This document shows positions 51,748-60,321 of a stretch of 64,000 nucleotides of DNA, in pieces (position 1 is the stretch's first letter; every line of letters begins with the position of its first letter). This DNA comes from Streptomyces lydicus. GTDB taxonomy: Bacteria > Actinomycetota > Actinomycetes > Streptomycetales > Streptomycetaceae. The stretch lies in assembly GCF_001729485.1 (NCBI RefSeq), contig NZ_CP017157.1, positions 5,518,001-5,582,000 of the forward strand, read 5' to 3'. Below the pieces are notes generated by a model. That model was not told the origin of the DNA, did not search any database, and saw only the letters and a program-made list of their open reading frames with translations. Made by a program: the position numbers and the translations under genes.

Positions 51748-53568
51748 CTACCGCAACACCCCTTGTGTGACGGGCAGTTCGAGGACCCCGGTGTCCTCGG
51801 GCGTGCTGGTGACCGTCACCGGCTTCACGCCGAGATTGCCCGCATAGGCGTCGTCGCTGGCGGCGATGACGAGGCGCAGTCGGTGCCCCGGCCCGTAGCG
51901 GTGCACGATGCCCGGCAGTTCCACGGTGAACCGCCGGGTCACATCGGGCACCCGGGCCGGGGCCACCAACCGGTGCACCAGCGTCTTCCCGCCGTCCGGC
52001 GCGACGTCGTAGAGCTTGGCGAAGAGCACCAGCTTGTCGGCCGCGTCCGCGGAGTTCTGCACCTGCTCGGTCCGCGGCGAAACCACCTTCAGCGTCACCC
52101 TGGGCGCCCCCACCACGTCCACCGGACGGCCGGTCACCGGCGCGGACGTCCAGTCCAGGAAGGTGCCTTTGGCGTCGTACGGCTCGGGGTCCTTGAGCCC
52201 GAGCAGGCCCGACAGCGAACTCTCCGAGTGACTGGTGGCGATCCGCAGATTGCGGTACGTACGGCTGCCGCGCGCCACCTTGCCGCGCGCGCCGACGAGC
52301 TTGCCGTCACCGGAGAGGTAGAGCCGCAGGTTCGCCGCGGGGACGTCGGACGCGGTCCCGTAGGCGGACCCGCCGGTCACCCAGTCGCGGTAGTACGCGA
52401 ACGCCGGGCCGGTGCCGGCCGCCGTGCGGTGGCGCAGATACCGGTCGAACCAGGAAAGGATCCGCCGCCCGACGTAGCTGTCCGACAAGTTGCCCTTCGC
52501 CAGGTCGAGTTCGCCCTTCGCCGGGTTCTTCATGCCCCCGCTGTGGCCCCACGACTGCCAGATCATCCCGGCCGGGGTGCCCTGTGCGGTGAGGGCACGG
52601 TAGGTGGCGGTCGCCTCGTTGAGGTTGAAGAGGGTGTCGGCCTGGCCCTGGACCAGCAGCGTCGGCGCCTTCACCGACTTCAGGTAGGACACCGGGGAGA
52701 CGCTGCGCGCGTAGTCGAGCATCGCCTTGGTCTGCCGGGCCGGATAGCGGCCCGAATCCAGCAGCCGCTTGGTCTCGCAGGCCCGCGCGACGAAGTGCAG
52801 ACAGCCCGCGCCGCCGGCCCGCGTCCGGTCCAGGTTCGGGTGCAGCAGCCCCTGCGCCTCGCCGAGCAGGAAGAACCCGTTGGTCCACTGCCACTTGTAC
52901 GCACCGGGCAGCGGCCCGCTCACCCCGTGCGTCCGGCCGGCGTTGTCCGGGTCGAGGGAGTAGGAGAGGTCGTTCCAGGTGATGAGCGGGACCAGGGCGT
53001 CGACGCGGTGGTCGACCGCCGCGGTGGCCAGCTGGATCGCGCCGCCGTAGGAGCCGCCGACCATCCCGGCCCGCGGATCGCCCGCGCCGTCCTTGACGAC
53101 GTAGTCGATGCGGGTGCCGTTGTCGGCCGTACGGGTGCCGGCCAGCAGGTCGAGCAGCCCGCTCACCGCCCGGCCGTCGATCCGCGGGTCGTCGAGCGAG
53201 ATCGGGCACCCCGTCTTGCCGAAGCCGAGACCGGACCAGGCCAGCGCCACATAGCCGCGGGTGGCGAAGGACTTGGCGATGACATCGGTCGAGCCGTCGG
53301 CCTTGCTGCCCCCGAAGCCGTTGGTGGTGAGCACGGCGGGCGCCGGGTGCGCGGCATCGACGTCGGCCGGGCGGTAGACGTCCGCGTCCAGGGCGCAGGT
53401 GCGCTGCCCGGCGCGGACGGTGACCTTCAGGGCGGTGACGGTGTACGGGTCGGCGGCCGTGGCCGCGGGGGCGGTCCCGAGGAGGGGCGCGGCGAGGGCA
53501 CCGGCGGTCAGCAGGGCGAGGGACGCGCGGAGTACGGGGCGGGACACGGCTCGGGACTCGCTGGGCAC
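51748..53568 (-). CDS. Secreted CocE/NonD (X-Pro dipeptidyl-peptidase-like) hydrolase
   Basis: 606 aa. Signal peptide (residues 1-37, hydrophobic ASLALLTAGALAAPLLGTAPA then ATAADP). Alpha/beta-hydrolase core: PAPAVLTTNGFGGSKADGSTDVI, YVALAWSGLGFGKTGCPISLDDP and the nucleophile elbow GMVGGSYGGAIQLATAA. The Asp lies in APTLLVQGQADTLFN and the His in WQSWGHSGG. The C-terminal beta-sandwich (VTRRFTVELPGIVHRYGPGHRLRLVIAASDDAY) is the X-Pro dipeptidyl-peptidase C-terminal domain. Could be an acyl esterase or a peptidase. GTG 53568 has GGAGG five bases upstream; the frame extends further but without a signal sequence at its beginning. Confidence 0.88.
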   Translation of the reverse strand: MPSESRAVSRPVLRASLALLTAGALAAPLLGTAPAATAADPYTVTALKVTVRAGQRTCALDADVYRPADVDAAHPAPAVLTTNGFGGSKADGSTDVIAKSFATRGYVALAWSGLGFGKTGCPISLDDPRIDGRAVSGLLDLLAGTRTADNGTRIDYVVKDGAGDPRAGMVGGSYGGAIQLATAAVDHRVDALVPLITWNDLSYSLDPDNAGRTHGVSGPLPGAYKWQWTNGFFLLGEAQGLLHPNLDRTRAGGAGCLHFVARACETKRLLDSGRYPARQTKAMLDYARSVSPVSYLKSVKAPTLLVQGQADTLFNLNEATATYRALTAQGTPAGMIWQSWGHSGGMKNPAKGELDLAKGNLSDSYVGRRILSWFDRYLRHRTAAGTGPAFAYYRDWVTGGSAYGTASDVPAANLRLYLSGDGKLVGARGKVARGSRTYRNLRIATSHSESSLSGLLGLKDPEPYDAKGTFLDWTSAPVTGRPVDVVGAPRVTLKVVSPRTEQVQNSADAADKLVLFAKLYDVAPDGGKTLVHRLVAPARVPDVTRRFTVELPGIVHRYGPGHRLRLVIAASDDAYAGNLGVKPVTVTSTPEDTGVLELPVTQGVLR

Positions 53569-53592
53569 CAGGACCTCCACAAGGACACGTCG

Positions 53593-53608
53593 TACCAACC
53601 AGTCGGTA
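53593..53608. promoter_or_regulatory. TetR-type operator-like dyad before the secreted hydrolase
   Basis: TACCAACCAGTCGGTA: arms TACCAAC and GTCGGTA differ from perfect symmetry at one pair. ACCnACC-AGTnGGT sites of this shape are common for TetR repressors of actinobacteria. It lies 25 bp upstream of the GTG start. No TetR gene is adjacent. Confidence 0.5.
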
Positions 53609-53745
53609 ACGGCGCGCTCATGTTGTGACACGAGTAACAGACGTGTCAACGCTCCCGGCACGAGTCTCCGTTAGGACGTCAGTTCACCACCGTCCCCTGG
53701 GCGGGGCGGAGTTGGGACGTACCGTGCGGCGGCGGTCCGCCGGGG

Positions 53746-54687
53746 TCAGGTGAGCGCCGGGGCGGCGCAGCGGAGGGTGCCCGCCGTGGCGTCCAGCTCG
53801 GCGGCGACGCCCAGCGGAACGGTCAGCGCGGACGCGCCGTGCCCGAAGCCGAACTCCTCGGCGACCGGCACGCCGAGGCCGCCCAGCCGGTCCACCAGCA
53901 CCTCCCGCACCCGTTCGTAGGGACCGCACTGCGCCCAGGAGCCGAGCACGATCCCGGCGACGCCGTCCAGCCAGCCGGCGCGCAGCAGCTGGGTCAACGC
54001 CCGGTCGATGCGGTACGGCGGCTCCCCGACGTCCTCCAGGAGCAGCAGGGCGCCCGCCGCGCCGGGGCGGGCCCGCGGCGTGCCCAACTCGCTGGCGAGC
54101 ATGGCCAGACAGCCGCCCGCGGTGATCCCGCGGGCGCGCCCGGGCACCAGCGGCCGGGACGCCGGGGAGACGAGCGTGCGGACGGTCTCCGGCGCGAAGA
54201 GCGTGCGGCGCAGCTGCTCGCGGGTGGCGTCGTCCTTGAGGAAGACCTCACCCGCGACGGCCGGCCCGTGCAGGGTGGACACCCCGGCGCGGACCGCGAA
54301 CGCCTCGTGCAGCACGGTGACGTCGCTGAAGCCGATCAGCGGTTTGGGGGCCGCGGCGCGGAGGGCGTCCCAGTCCAGCAGGTCGACCATCCGCTGAGCG
54401 CCGTAGCCGCCGCGCGCCGCGAACACCGCCTTGACGGACGGGTCGCACCAGGCGTCCTGGAAGTCGCGGGCCCGGTCCGCGTCGCCGCCCGCGAGGTGCC
54501 CCAGGACGGGGTGGACGTCCCGGACGTGGGGCGCGGGCACCGGGTCGAGGTCCCAGCCGCGCAGCACGTCCAGGCCGCGGTCCAGTCGCTCCGGCAGGAT
54601 CGGGCCGCTGGGCGCGAGCACCACCACCCGGTCGCCGGCCCGCAGCCGCGGCGGCCGGCGCAGCCCGTCGGCCGGCGCGGTCGTCAT
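53746..54687 (-). CDS. S66 family L,D-carboxypeptidase
   Basis: 313 aa serine peptidase that trims the D-Ala from murein tetrapeptides in peptidoglycan recycling. The Ser-Glu-His set is visible: GFSDVTVLHEAF (nucleophile), LLLLEDVGEPPYRIDRAL (Glu) and GFGHGASALTVPLGV (His). RLRAGDRVVVLAPSGPI is the usual N-terminus. No signal peptide, so cytoplasmic. Its ATG overlaps the S9 peptidase stop by four bases (ATGA), so it is translated with the upstream peptidase genes as the last gene of the operon. Confidence 0.93.
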   Translation of the reverse strand: MTTAPADGLRRPPRLRAGDRVVVLAPSGPILPERLDRGLDVLRGWDLDPVPAPHVRDVHPVLGHLAGGDADRARDFQDAWCDPSVKAVFAARGGYGAQRMVDLLDWDALRAAAPKPLIGFSDVTVLHEAFAVRAGVSTLHGPAVAGEVFLKDDATREQLRRTLFAPETVRTLVSPASRPLVPGRARGITAGGCLAMLASELGTPRARPGAAGALLLLEDVGEPPYRIDRALTQLLRAGWLDGVAGIVLGSWAQCGPYERVREVLVDRLGGLGVPVAEEFGFGHGASALTVPLGVAAELDATAGTLRCAAPALT

Positions 54688-56714
54688 CGGTGCAGCTCCA
54701 GTGCGGGTACGTCGTCGCGGCGGAAGCCGAAGGTCTGGGCGTAGAGGGAGAGTTCGGCCTCGACCGCCCGGACGATGGTGTCCGCGCGGCGGAAGCCGTG
54801 CCCCTCACCGGGGAACGTCAGATAGGCGTGCGGGATGCCCCGCCCGGCCACCGCGGCGAGGAAGCGGTCGCACTGGGCGGGCGGGCAGATCACGTCGTCC
54901 AGGCCCTGGAGCAGCAGGAACGGGGCGGTGATCCGGTCGGCGCGGTGCAGCGGCGAGCGTTCGCGGTAGCGGTCGGGGACGTCGGCGAGCGGGCCGATCA
55001 GCGACTCCAGGTACTGCGATTCGAAGTCATGGGTCTCACCGGTGGCCCAGCCGGCCAGGTCCAGGACGGGGTAGCTGATGGTGCCGCAGGCGTAGAGGTC
55101 GGTGGCGGTCAGCGAGGCGGCCGTGGTCCAGCCGCCGGCGCTGCCGCCGCGGAGGGCCAGCCGAGCGGGGTCGGCGGTGCCCTCGTCGGCGAGCGCCCGG
55201 GCGACGGCGGCGCAGTCCTCGACGTCCACCACGCCCCACTGCCCGCGCAGCCGCTCGCGGTAGGCGCGGCCGTAGCCCGTCGAGCCGCCGTAGTTGACCT
55301 CGGCGACGCCGATGCCGCGGGAGGTGAAGTACGCGATCTCCAGGTCGAGCACCATCGGGGCGTGGCTGGTGGGACCGCCGTGCGCCCACACCACGAAGGG
55401 CGGCAACTCGCCCTCGGGGGCGGTGTGGTCGGGGTGGTGCGGCGGATGGATGTGGGCGTGCACCTCCCGTCCGTCGGGGCCGCGGAAGGTACGGCTCCGG
55501 GGCCGGGGGTAGTAGGCGGGGTCGACGACGTCGACGTGCCGGCGGGCGATCACCCGGGCGCGGCCGGTGCAGGTGTCCAGCTCGACGATCTCGTACGAGC
55601 TGTGCGGGCCGGCGGCGATGCCGATGACCCGGCTGCCGTGCGCGGCGAGGGTGGACGCCCACTCCGTCCACGGACCCACCGCGTCGACGAGGTCCCCGGC
55701 GACCGGGTCGAGGATGCCGAGTGCGGTGGCGCCGCGGCCGTGGATGACCGCGAGGGTGCCGTTCTCCAGCGGCAGGAACCAGCGCTGTCCGAGGTTCCAC
55801 AGCGGGCCGGCGAACTCCTCCTGCCGGCCGGGGCACAGGGCGTGGCGCACCGGCGCGCCGTCGCCGGCCGCGTCGAGGTCGAGGCGCTGCAGCTCCCACC
55901 AGCCGCCGAGGTCCGAGGCGCACAGCAGGGAACCGTCCGGGGCCCACTCGACCTGCGGGACGGACTCACCGCTCCCGCCGCCGCCCGGCGTGCCGGAGCC
56001 GCCCAGGGCCCCGGCGACCGGCCGGACGTCCTTGACCGTGCCCTCGGCGGTGACCTGGCCCAGCATCACCAGGGTGCCGTCCCAGGGCATGTGCGGGTGG
56101 TCCCAGGCGAGCCAGGCGACCCGCCGCCCGTCGGGGGAGAGCCGCGGGCCGGTCACGAAGCGGTGCCGGTCGTCACTCAACTCCCTTACCGAGTCACGTT
56201 GTTCGGCTGCCGAGCCGTCGAGCGGCACGGCCGCGACCACCCGGCGCACCTCGGTCGGCCGGTCTCCGGTGAACTCCTCCAGGACGCACCACACCTCGCC
56301 GCGCTCCGGGCACAGCACCGGATCGGCCCAGCGCAGTCCGCCGCCGGTGCCGGAGAGCGGGGTGAGCGGGCGCGGCGCGGCGCCGCTGTCGGGTTCGTAG
56401 GCGTAGAGCCGCTGGTCGGCGAAGTCGCTGAAGACGACGAGCGGGCCGCGCGCGGTGACCGTGCCGGCCCAGGGCTGGCCGCCGTACTCCAGCACCCGGC
56501 TGCGGACGTTCCAGGGCGCGGGCAGCACCGATTCGCACCGGCCGTCGGGCCGGCGGCGGACCAGGTCCCGCCGGCCGCCCTCGGCGGGCCGCGGCTCGGT
56601 CCACCACACCTCGTCGCCGACCGTGCCGACGAACGCCGGCCGGCCGTCGTGCGCCGCGACCGTGCGGGCGTCCACCGGCGACGGCCAGGTGCCGTAGGGG
56701 GCAGTGGTGACCAT
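54684..56714 (-). CDS. S9 family prolyl oligopeptidase-type peptidase
   Basis: 676 aa. N-terminal beta-propeller (repeated blades such as GGLRWADPVLCPERGEVWCV and VEWAPDGSLLCASDLGGWW) gates the C-terminal alpha/beta-hydrolase: VVWAHGGPTSHAPM, GVAEVNYGGSTGYGRAYRERL, nucleophile LRGGSAGGWTTAAS, Asp in LLQGLDDVICPPAQ and His in FPGEGHGFRRAD. Cleaves short peptides, typically acyl-aminoacyl or dipeptidyl substrates. Cytoplasmic. I start at ATG 56714 (GAGAGG nine bases upstream) rather than 56735. 46 bp behind the M20 gene; four-base overlap with the L,D-carboxypeptidase gene. Confidence 0.93.
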   Translation of the reverse strand: MVTTAPYGTWPSPVDARTVAAHDGRPAFVGTVGDEVWWTEPRPAEGGRRDLVRRRPDGRCESVLPAPWNVRSRVLEYGGQPWAGTVTARGPLVVFSDFADQRLYAYEPDSGAAPRPLTPLSGTGGGLRWADPVLCPERGEVWCVLEEFTGDRPTEVRRVVAAVPLDGSAAEQRDSVRELSDDRHRFVTGPRLSPDGRRVAWLAWDHPHMPWDGTLVMLGQVTAEGTVKDVRPVAGALGGSGTPGGGGSGESVPQVEWAPDGSLLCASDLGGWWELQRLDLDAAGDGAPVRHALCPGRQEEFAGPLWNLGQRWFLPLENGTLAVIHGRGATALGILDPVAGDLVDAVGPWTEWASTLAAHGSRVIGIAAGPHSSYEIVELDTCTGRARVIARRHVDVVDPAYYPRPRSRTFRGPDGREVHAHIHPPHHPDHTAPEGELPPFVVWAHGGPTSHAPMVLDLEIAYFTSRGIGVAEVNYGGSTGYGRAYRERLRGQWGVVDVEDCAAVARALADEGTADPARLALRGGSAGGWTTAASLTATDLYACGTISYPVLDLAGWATGETHDFESQYLESLIGPLADVPDRYRERSPLHRADRITAPFLLLQGLDDVICPPAQCDRFLAAVAGRGIPHAYLTFPGEGHGFRRADTIVRAVEAELSLYAQTFGFRRDDVPALELHR

Positions 56715-56760
56715 GGTGCGATTCCTCTCGTCCACCGGTCGGGCAGTGCGCGGCGCGGGG

Positions 56761-58125
56761 TCAGGCCGCGCGCAGGAAGTGATCGAGCACCCGGACCCCG
56801 AAGTGCAGTCCCTCGACCGGTACGCACTCGTCCACGCCGTGGAAGAGCGCCTGGTAGTCGAAGCCCTCGGGCAGCTTCAGCGGCGAGAAGCCGTAGCCGG
56901 TGATGCCCAGCCGGGAGAACTGCTTGGCGTCCGTGCCGCCGGACATGCAGTACGGCACGACGTGGCCGTCCGGGTCGAAGCGTTCGATCGACGCCCGCAT
57001 CGCGGCGAAGGTCGGGGAGTCGACCGGGGCTTCCAGGGCGACCTCGCCGTGGTGGTAGTCCCAGCTGACCTCGGGCCCGGTGAGTTCGTCCATGGTCGTG
57101 CGGAACTCCGCCTCGCCGCCGGGGACCACCCGGCCGTCCACGTAGGCGACGGCCGACCCCGGGATGACATTGACCTTGTAACCCGCCGTCAGCATCGTCG
57201 GGTTGGCGCTGTTGCGGACGGTCGGCTCGACCAGTTTGGCGGACGGGCCGAGCTTGCCCAGCAGCGCGTCGACGTCGCAGTCCGGTGCCTCGACGTCCAC
57301 CTCGATGGCGTGCAGCGCGGCGAGTTCGCGCAGCGCGGCCCGCACGGTCGGGGTGAGCCGGACCGGCCACTCGTGCTCGCCGATCCGGGCGACGGCGGCG
57401 GCGATCCGGCTGACGGCGTTGTCGCGGTTGACCTTCGAGCCGTGCCCGGCCCGGCCGCGGGCGGTCAGCTTCAGCCAGGCGGTACCGCGCTCGCCGGCCG
57501 CGATCGGGTAGAGCTGCATCCCGCCGCCGGCGTGGAAGGTGAAGGCCCCGGACTCGCTGATGCCTTCGGTGCAGCCCTCGAAGAGGCCGGGGTGGTGGTC
57601 GGCCAGGAAGCCCGAGCCGTCCTCGGCGCTGGCCTCCTCGTCGGCGGTGAAGGCCAGCACGATGTCCCGCCGCGGCCGCACGCCGGTGCGCGCCCACTGC
57701 CGTACGGCGGCGAGCACCATCGCGTCCATGTTCTTCATGTCGATGGCGCCCCGGCCCCAGACCACGCCGTCGCGGACCTCCCCGGAGAAGGGGTGCACGC
57801 TCCAGTCGGCGGGCTCGGCGGGCACCACGTCCAGATGGCCGTGGACCAGCAGCGCGTCCGCCGCGGGGTCGGTGCCGGCGATCCGGGCGACGACGTTGGT
57901 ACGGCCCTTGCTGCGCTCCAGCAGCGTCGGTTCGATGCCCGCGTCGGCCAGCCGCTCGGCGACGTACTCGGCGGCCGGGCGCTCGCGGCAGGCGCCGTCG
58001 CCGGCGTTGCTGGTGTCGATCCGGATCAGGTCGGAGGTGAAGCGCACCACCTCGTCCAGCGCCTGCCGGTCCACCCCGGACGCCTGCCCGGCGACGGGGT
58101 CCGCGGTCCTTGCGACCTCAGCCAT
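56761..58125 (-). CDS. M20/M25/M40 family metallopeptidase
   Basis: 454 aa dizinc exopeptidase of the ArgE/DapE/CPG2 group. Metal-site motifs: LLVHGHLDVVPAEPADWSVHPF, GRGAIDMKNMDAMV, the catalytic Glu in FTADEEASAEDGSGF, and the last His in ALFHGVDECVPVEG. The lid dimerisation domain lies in the middle (RGRAGHGSKVNRDNAV). It would release amino acids from dipeptides or N-acyl amino acids. ATG 58125 has GGAGG nine bases upstream and overlaps the M55 gene by eight bases (ATGGCTGA), showing translational coupling. Confidence 0.94.
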   Translation of the reverse strand: MAEVARTADPVAGQASGVDRQALDEVVRFTSDLIRIDTSNAGDGACRERPAAEYVAERLADAGIEPTLLERSKGRTNVVARIAGTDPAADALLVHGHLDVVPAEPADWSVHPFSGEVRDGVVWGRGAIDMKNMDAMVLAAVRQWARTGVRPRRDIVLAFTADEEASAEDGSGFLADHHPGLFEGCTEGISESGAFTFHAGGGMQLYPIAAGERGTAWLKLTARGRAGHGSKVNRDNAVSRIAAAVARIGEHEWPVRLTPTVRAALRELAALHAIEVDVEAPDCDVDALLGKLGPSAKLVEPTVRNSANPTMLTAGYKVNVIPGSAVAYVDGRVVPGGEAEFRTTMDELTGPEVSWDYHHGEVALEAPVDSPTFAAMRASIERFDPDGHVVPYCMSGGTDAKQFSRLGITGYGFSPLKLPEGFDYQALFHGVDECVPVEGLHFGVRVLDHFLRAA

Positions 58126-58957
58126 ATTGTTCCTCCACGGCCGACGAGACGACGGTGGTCACCGTCTTGAAGCACCGGATGGCTTCGTACATGTTCTGAC
58201 TGGTATACGCCACGCGGCGTTCCCCGCTGCGCTCCACGCCGGGCACGCAGGTCGCCGCGCCCACCAGATGCTCGGCGTCGAACTCCAACTCGAAGCGGAA
58301 CGGGCCGCCGCGGACCGGTTCGTGGCGTACCGCGAGCGCCGCGCCCTTGCGGGCGGCGGCCCGGATGTCGGCGGCCGTGCGGGCCGGGGGCCGGCAGACC
58401 GCGGCGTAGCGCGACACATAGTCCTTGACCGCCACGCCGGGGGCCTGCGGGGCGTAGCCCAGGGCGTCCTGGCAGGTGCGGTCGTCGCCGGTGACCAGCA
58501 CGACGGGCACGCCGTACTCGGCGACCACAAGGGAGTTGAGGTGGCCCTCGCTCGCCCGGGTGCCGTCGACCCAGACGCCGGTGAGCGAGTTGGCGAGGTA
58601 GGTGTGCGCGAGGACGCCCTCGGTGCCGGCCCCGGTGTGGTAGCCGACGAAGGCGATGCCGTCGACGTCGCCGTGCTGGACGCCCTCGACCATGCTCAGC
58701 GACTTGTGCTTGCCGGTGAGCATCTGCGCCCGCTCGTCGAGCTGTTCCAGCAGCAGATTGCGCATGGACCAGTGGGCCTCGTTGACCAGGACCTCATCGG
58801 CGCCGCCGTCGAAGAATCCGGCAATCGCCGCATTCACGTCGGACGTGAACATATGGCGGCAGCGCTCCCACTGCGGCGTACCGGGAAGCACGTCGGCGGG
58901 CCAGGTCACACCGGTCGCGCCTTCCATGTCGGCGGAGATGAGGATCTTCACATTCAC
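58118..58957 (-). CDS. M55 family D-aminopeptidase (DppA-like)
   Basis: 279 aa. Zinc-site elements of DppA: ISADMEGATGV (Asp-x-Glu), VNEAHWSMRNLL in place of the common NDxHGxMxN, AFVGYHTGAGTEGVLAHTYL (two His) and ASEGHLNSLVVAEYGVPVVLVTGDD. Characterised relatives release N-terminal D-Ala from peptides in the cytoplasm. The GTG start at 58957 is first in the four-gene minus-strand operon M55, M20, S9, S66, whose promoter must lie in the 355-bp gap shared with the PucR-type gene. Confidence 0.92.
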   Translation of the reverse strand: MNVKILISADMEGATGVTWPADVLPGTPQWERCRHMFTSDVNAAIAGFFDGGADEVLVNEAHWSMRNLLLEQLDERAQMLTGKHKSLSMVEGVQHGDVDGIAFVGYHTGAGTEGVLAHTYLANSLTGVWVDGTRASEGHLNSLVVAEYGVPVVLVTGDDRTCQDALGYAPQAPGVAVKDYVSRYAAVCRPPARTAADIRAAARKGAALAVRHEPVRGGPFRFELEFDAEHLVGAATCVPGVERSGERRVAYTSQNMYEAIRCFKTVTTVVSSAVEEQYG

Positions 58958-59312
58958 CAGTCCTATCGCAGGTAGGAGGCGGTACGCACGAGTCCTGACA
59001 TCACTCGTTCACAACGGTTTCGAGAGGCGCCGGGTGGGACTGTCCACCCTAACCAGGCGCGTGCGGGTGACGCCCCGTCCGACCCCTTTGCGGGCCCCGC
59101 CGTTGACCGCAACACCACTCACAGCAGGGCTCCGGAGTCCCCGAATGCTCGTGTGGCGCAGGATCCCACACAGTTTCTGTCGCAAAGCGGAAGGACTTCC
59201 GCCAGAATTCCGATCGAGTACCGACGGACTTCTGTCAGCTGCCGACGGCACTTGCCCGGTGAGGTAGAACATGCCGGACCGGCCTCCCACATGATGAGAC
59301 AGAGGCAGAAAC
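58958..59312. promoter_or_regulatory. Divergent control region between peptidase operon and PucR-type regulator
   Basis: 355 bp without a gene. Dyads seen: GGGTGG...CCACCC (59032-59049), GTGTGG n9 CCACAC (59151-59171), ACAG TTT CTGT (59170-59180) and the perfect 16-bp palindrome GCGGAAGGACTTCCGC (59187-59202). The cluster at 59151-59202 is midway between the two starts and is the best place for regulator binding. No certain -10/-35 pair was identified. Confidence 0.5.
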
Positions 59313-60188
59313 ATGAGCAACGCAGTCAACGGCGTTCGGTTAGCGCAGCCCGACGACACGCGGGCCGACACCGATGAAGAGCAGCTGTCCAGGCTCACCG
59401 AACTGATCACCCAAGCCCTTTGCGAGCGCAATCCGCGCTTCCGGGAATTGCTGGAACACGGCGCCCACACCCAGGTCACCCGGCTGATCGCGGAGGTGCT
59501 GCGCGGCGGCCGGCCGCTGCCCGAGACCGTGCGGGCGGTCATGCTGCGCACCGGTACCGACATCCACCTCGTCGCGTCCGCGCTGGGCGACTGCCTCGTG
59601 AGCGGCCCCGACGAGGCGCCCGGGCTGCTGATCCCCGGCGCGCTCGCCGACGGCCCGGACGGGCGGGCCAGGCTCAAGGGCGTACTGCGCCACCGCGCGG
59701 CCGCGGTCGGTCACGCCGTGCCGGCACGGGACGCCGCGGCCTCCGTACGCGCGGCGTCCCGGCTGCTGGACCTGGCCTGCGCGCACGACGGTCCCGACGC
59801 CGGCGTGATGTTCGTCGACGACCACCTCTCCTCGCTGGTCCTGCTGGAGGACGAATCGCTGGCCCGCACCCTGATCGCCCGCCGCCTGAGCCCGCTCGCG
59901 GGACTGTCGGCGGAGCGGTGCGAGCGGCTGGAGGCCACGCTGCTGGCGTGGCTGGGCGGCATGGGGGCACCCGAGGTGGCCAAGGCGCTCAGCATCCATC
60001 CGCAGACGGTGCGCTACCGGATGCGCCAGTTGGAGAAGCTGTTCGGCGCCCGGCTCCGTGATCCGCGCACCCGCTTCGAGATCGAGATGGCGCTGCGCTG
60101 CCGGCGGTTGATCGCGGGCGCCCACCACCGCCGGGCGGCCGCGGCCCGCCGGGTCCCCCGCCAGCGACGCCCCGTACCGCGGCCCTAG
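59313..60188 (+). CDS. PucR-type helix-turn-helix regulator with TTA codon at Leu10
   Basis: 291 aa. The C-terminal PucR/CdaR HTH is clear: ERCERLEATLLAWLGGMGAPEVAKALSIHPQTVRYRMRQLEKLFGARLRDPRTRFEIEMALR. The N-terminal half is helical (LITQALCERNPRFRELLEHG, HTQVTRLIAEVLRGGRPLP) and contains no recognised sensor. Codon 10 (59340-59342) is TTA, so synthesis should depend on the bldA leucyl-tRNA and thus on developmental stage. It is divergent from the peptidase operon, its most probable target. The ATG lies 7 bp after GAGGCAG. Confidence 0.9.
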   Translation: MSNAVNGVRLAQPDDTRADTDEEQLSRLTELITQALCERNPRFRELLEHGAHTQVTRLIAEVLRGGRPLPETVRAVMLRTGTDIHLVASALGDCLVSGPDEAPGLLIPGALADGPDGRARLKGVLRHRAAAVGHAVPARDAAASVRAASRLLDLACAHDGPDAGVMFVDDHLSSLVLLEDESLARTLIARRLSPLAGLSAERCERLEATLLAWLGGMGAPEVAKALSIHPQTVRYRMRQLEKLFGARLRDPRTRFEIEMALRCRRLIAGAHHRRAAAARRVPRQRRPVPRP

Positions 60189-60321
60189 GAGGCCCCTCCG
60201 GGCAGCCCGCCCCGATCTGTCCGGTTTGGCGAATGTCACACGCCACCACACGCCGCAAATATGGACAATTCACCCCACTCGCCCGGGGTGCCCGTTCGTG
60301 CGCCACGTATCGTCCAGCCTC

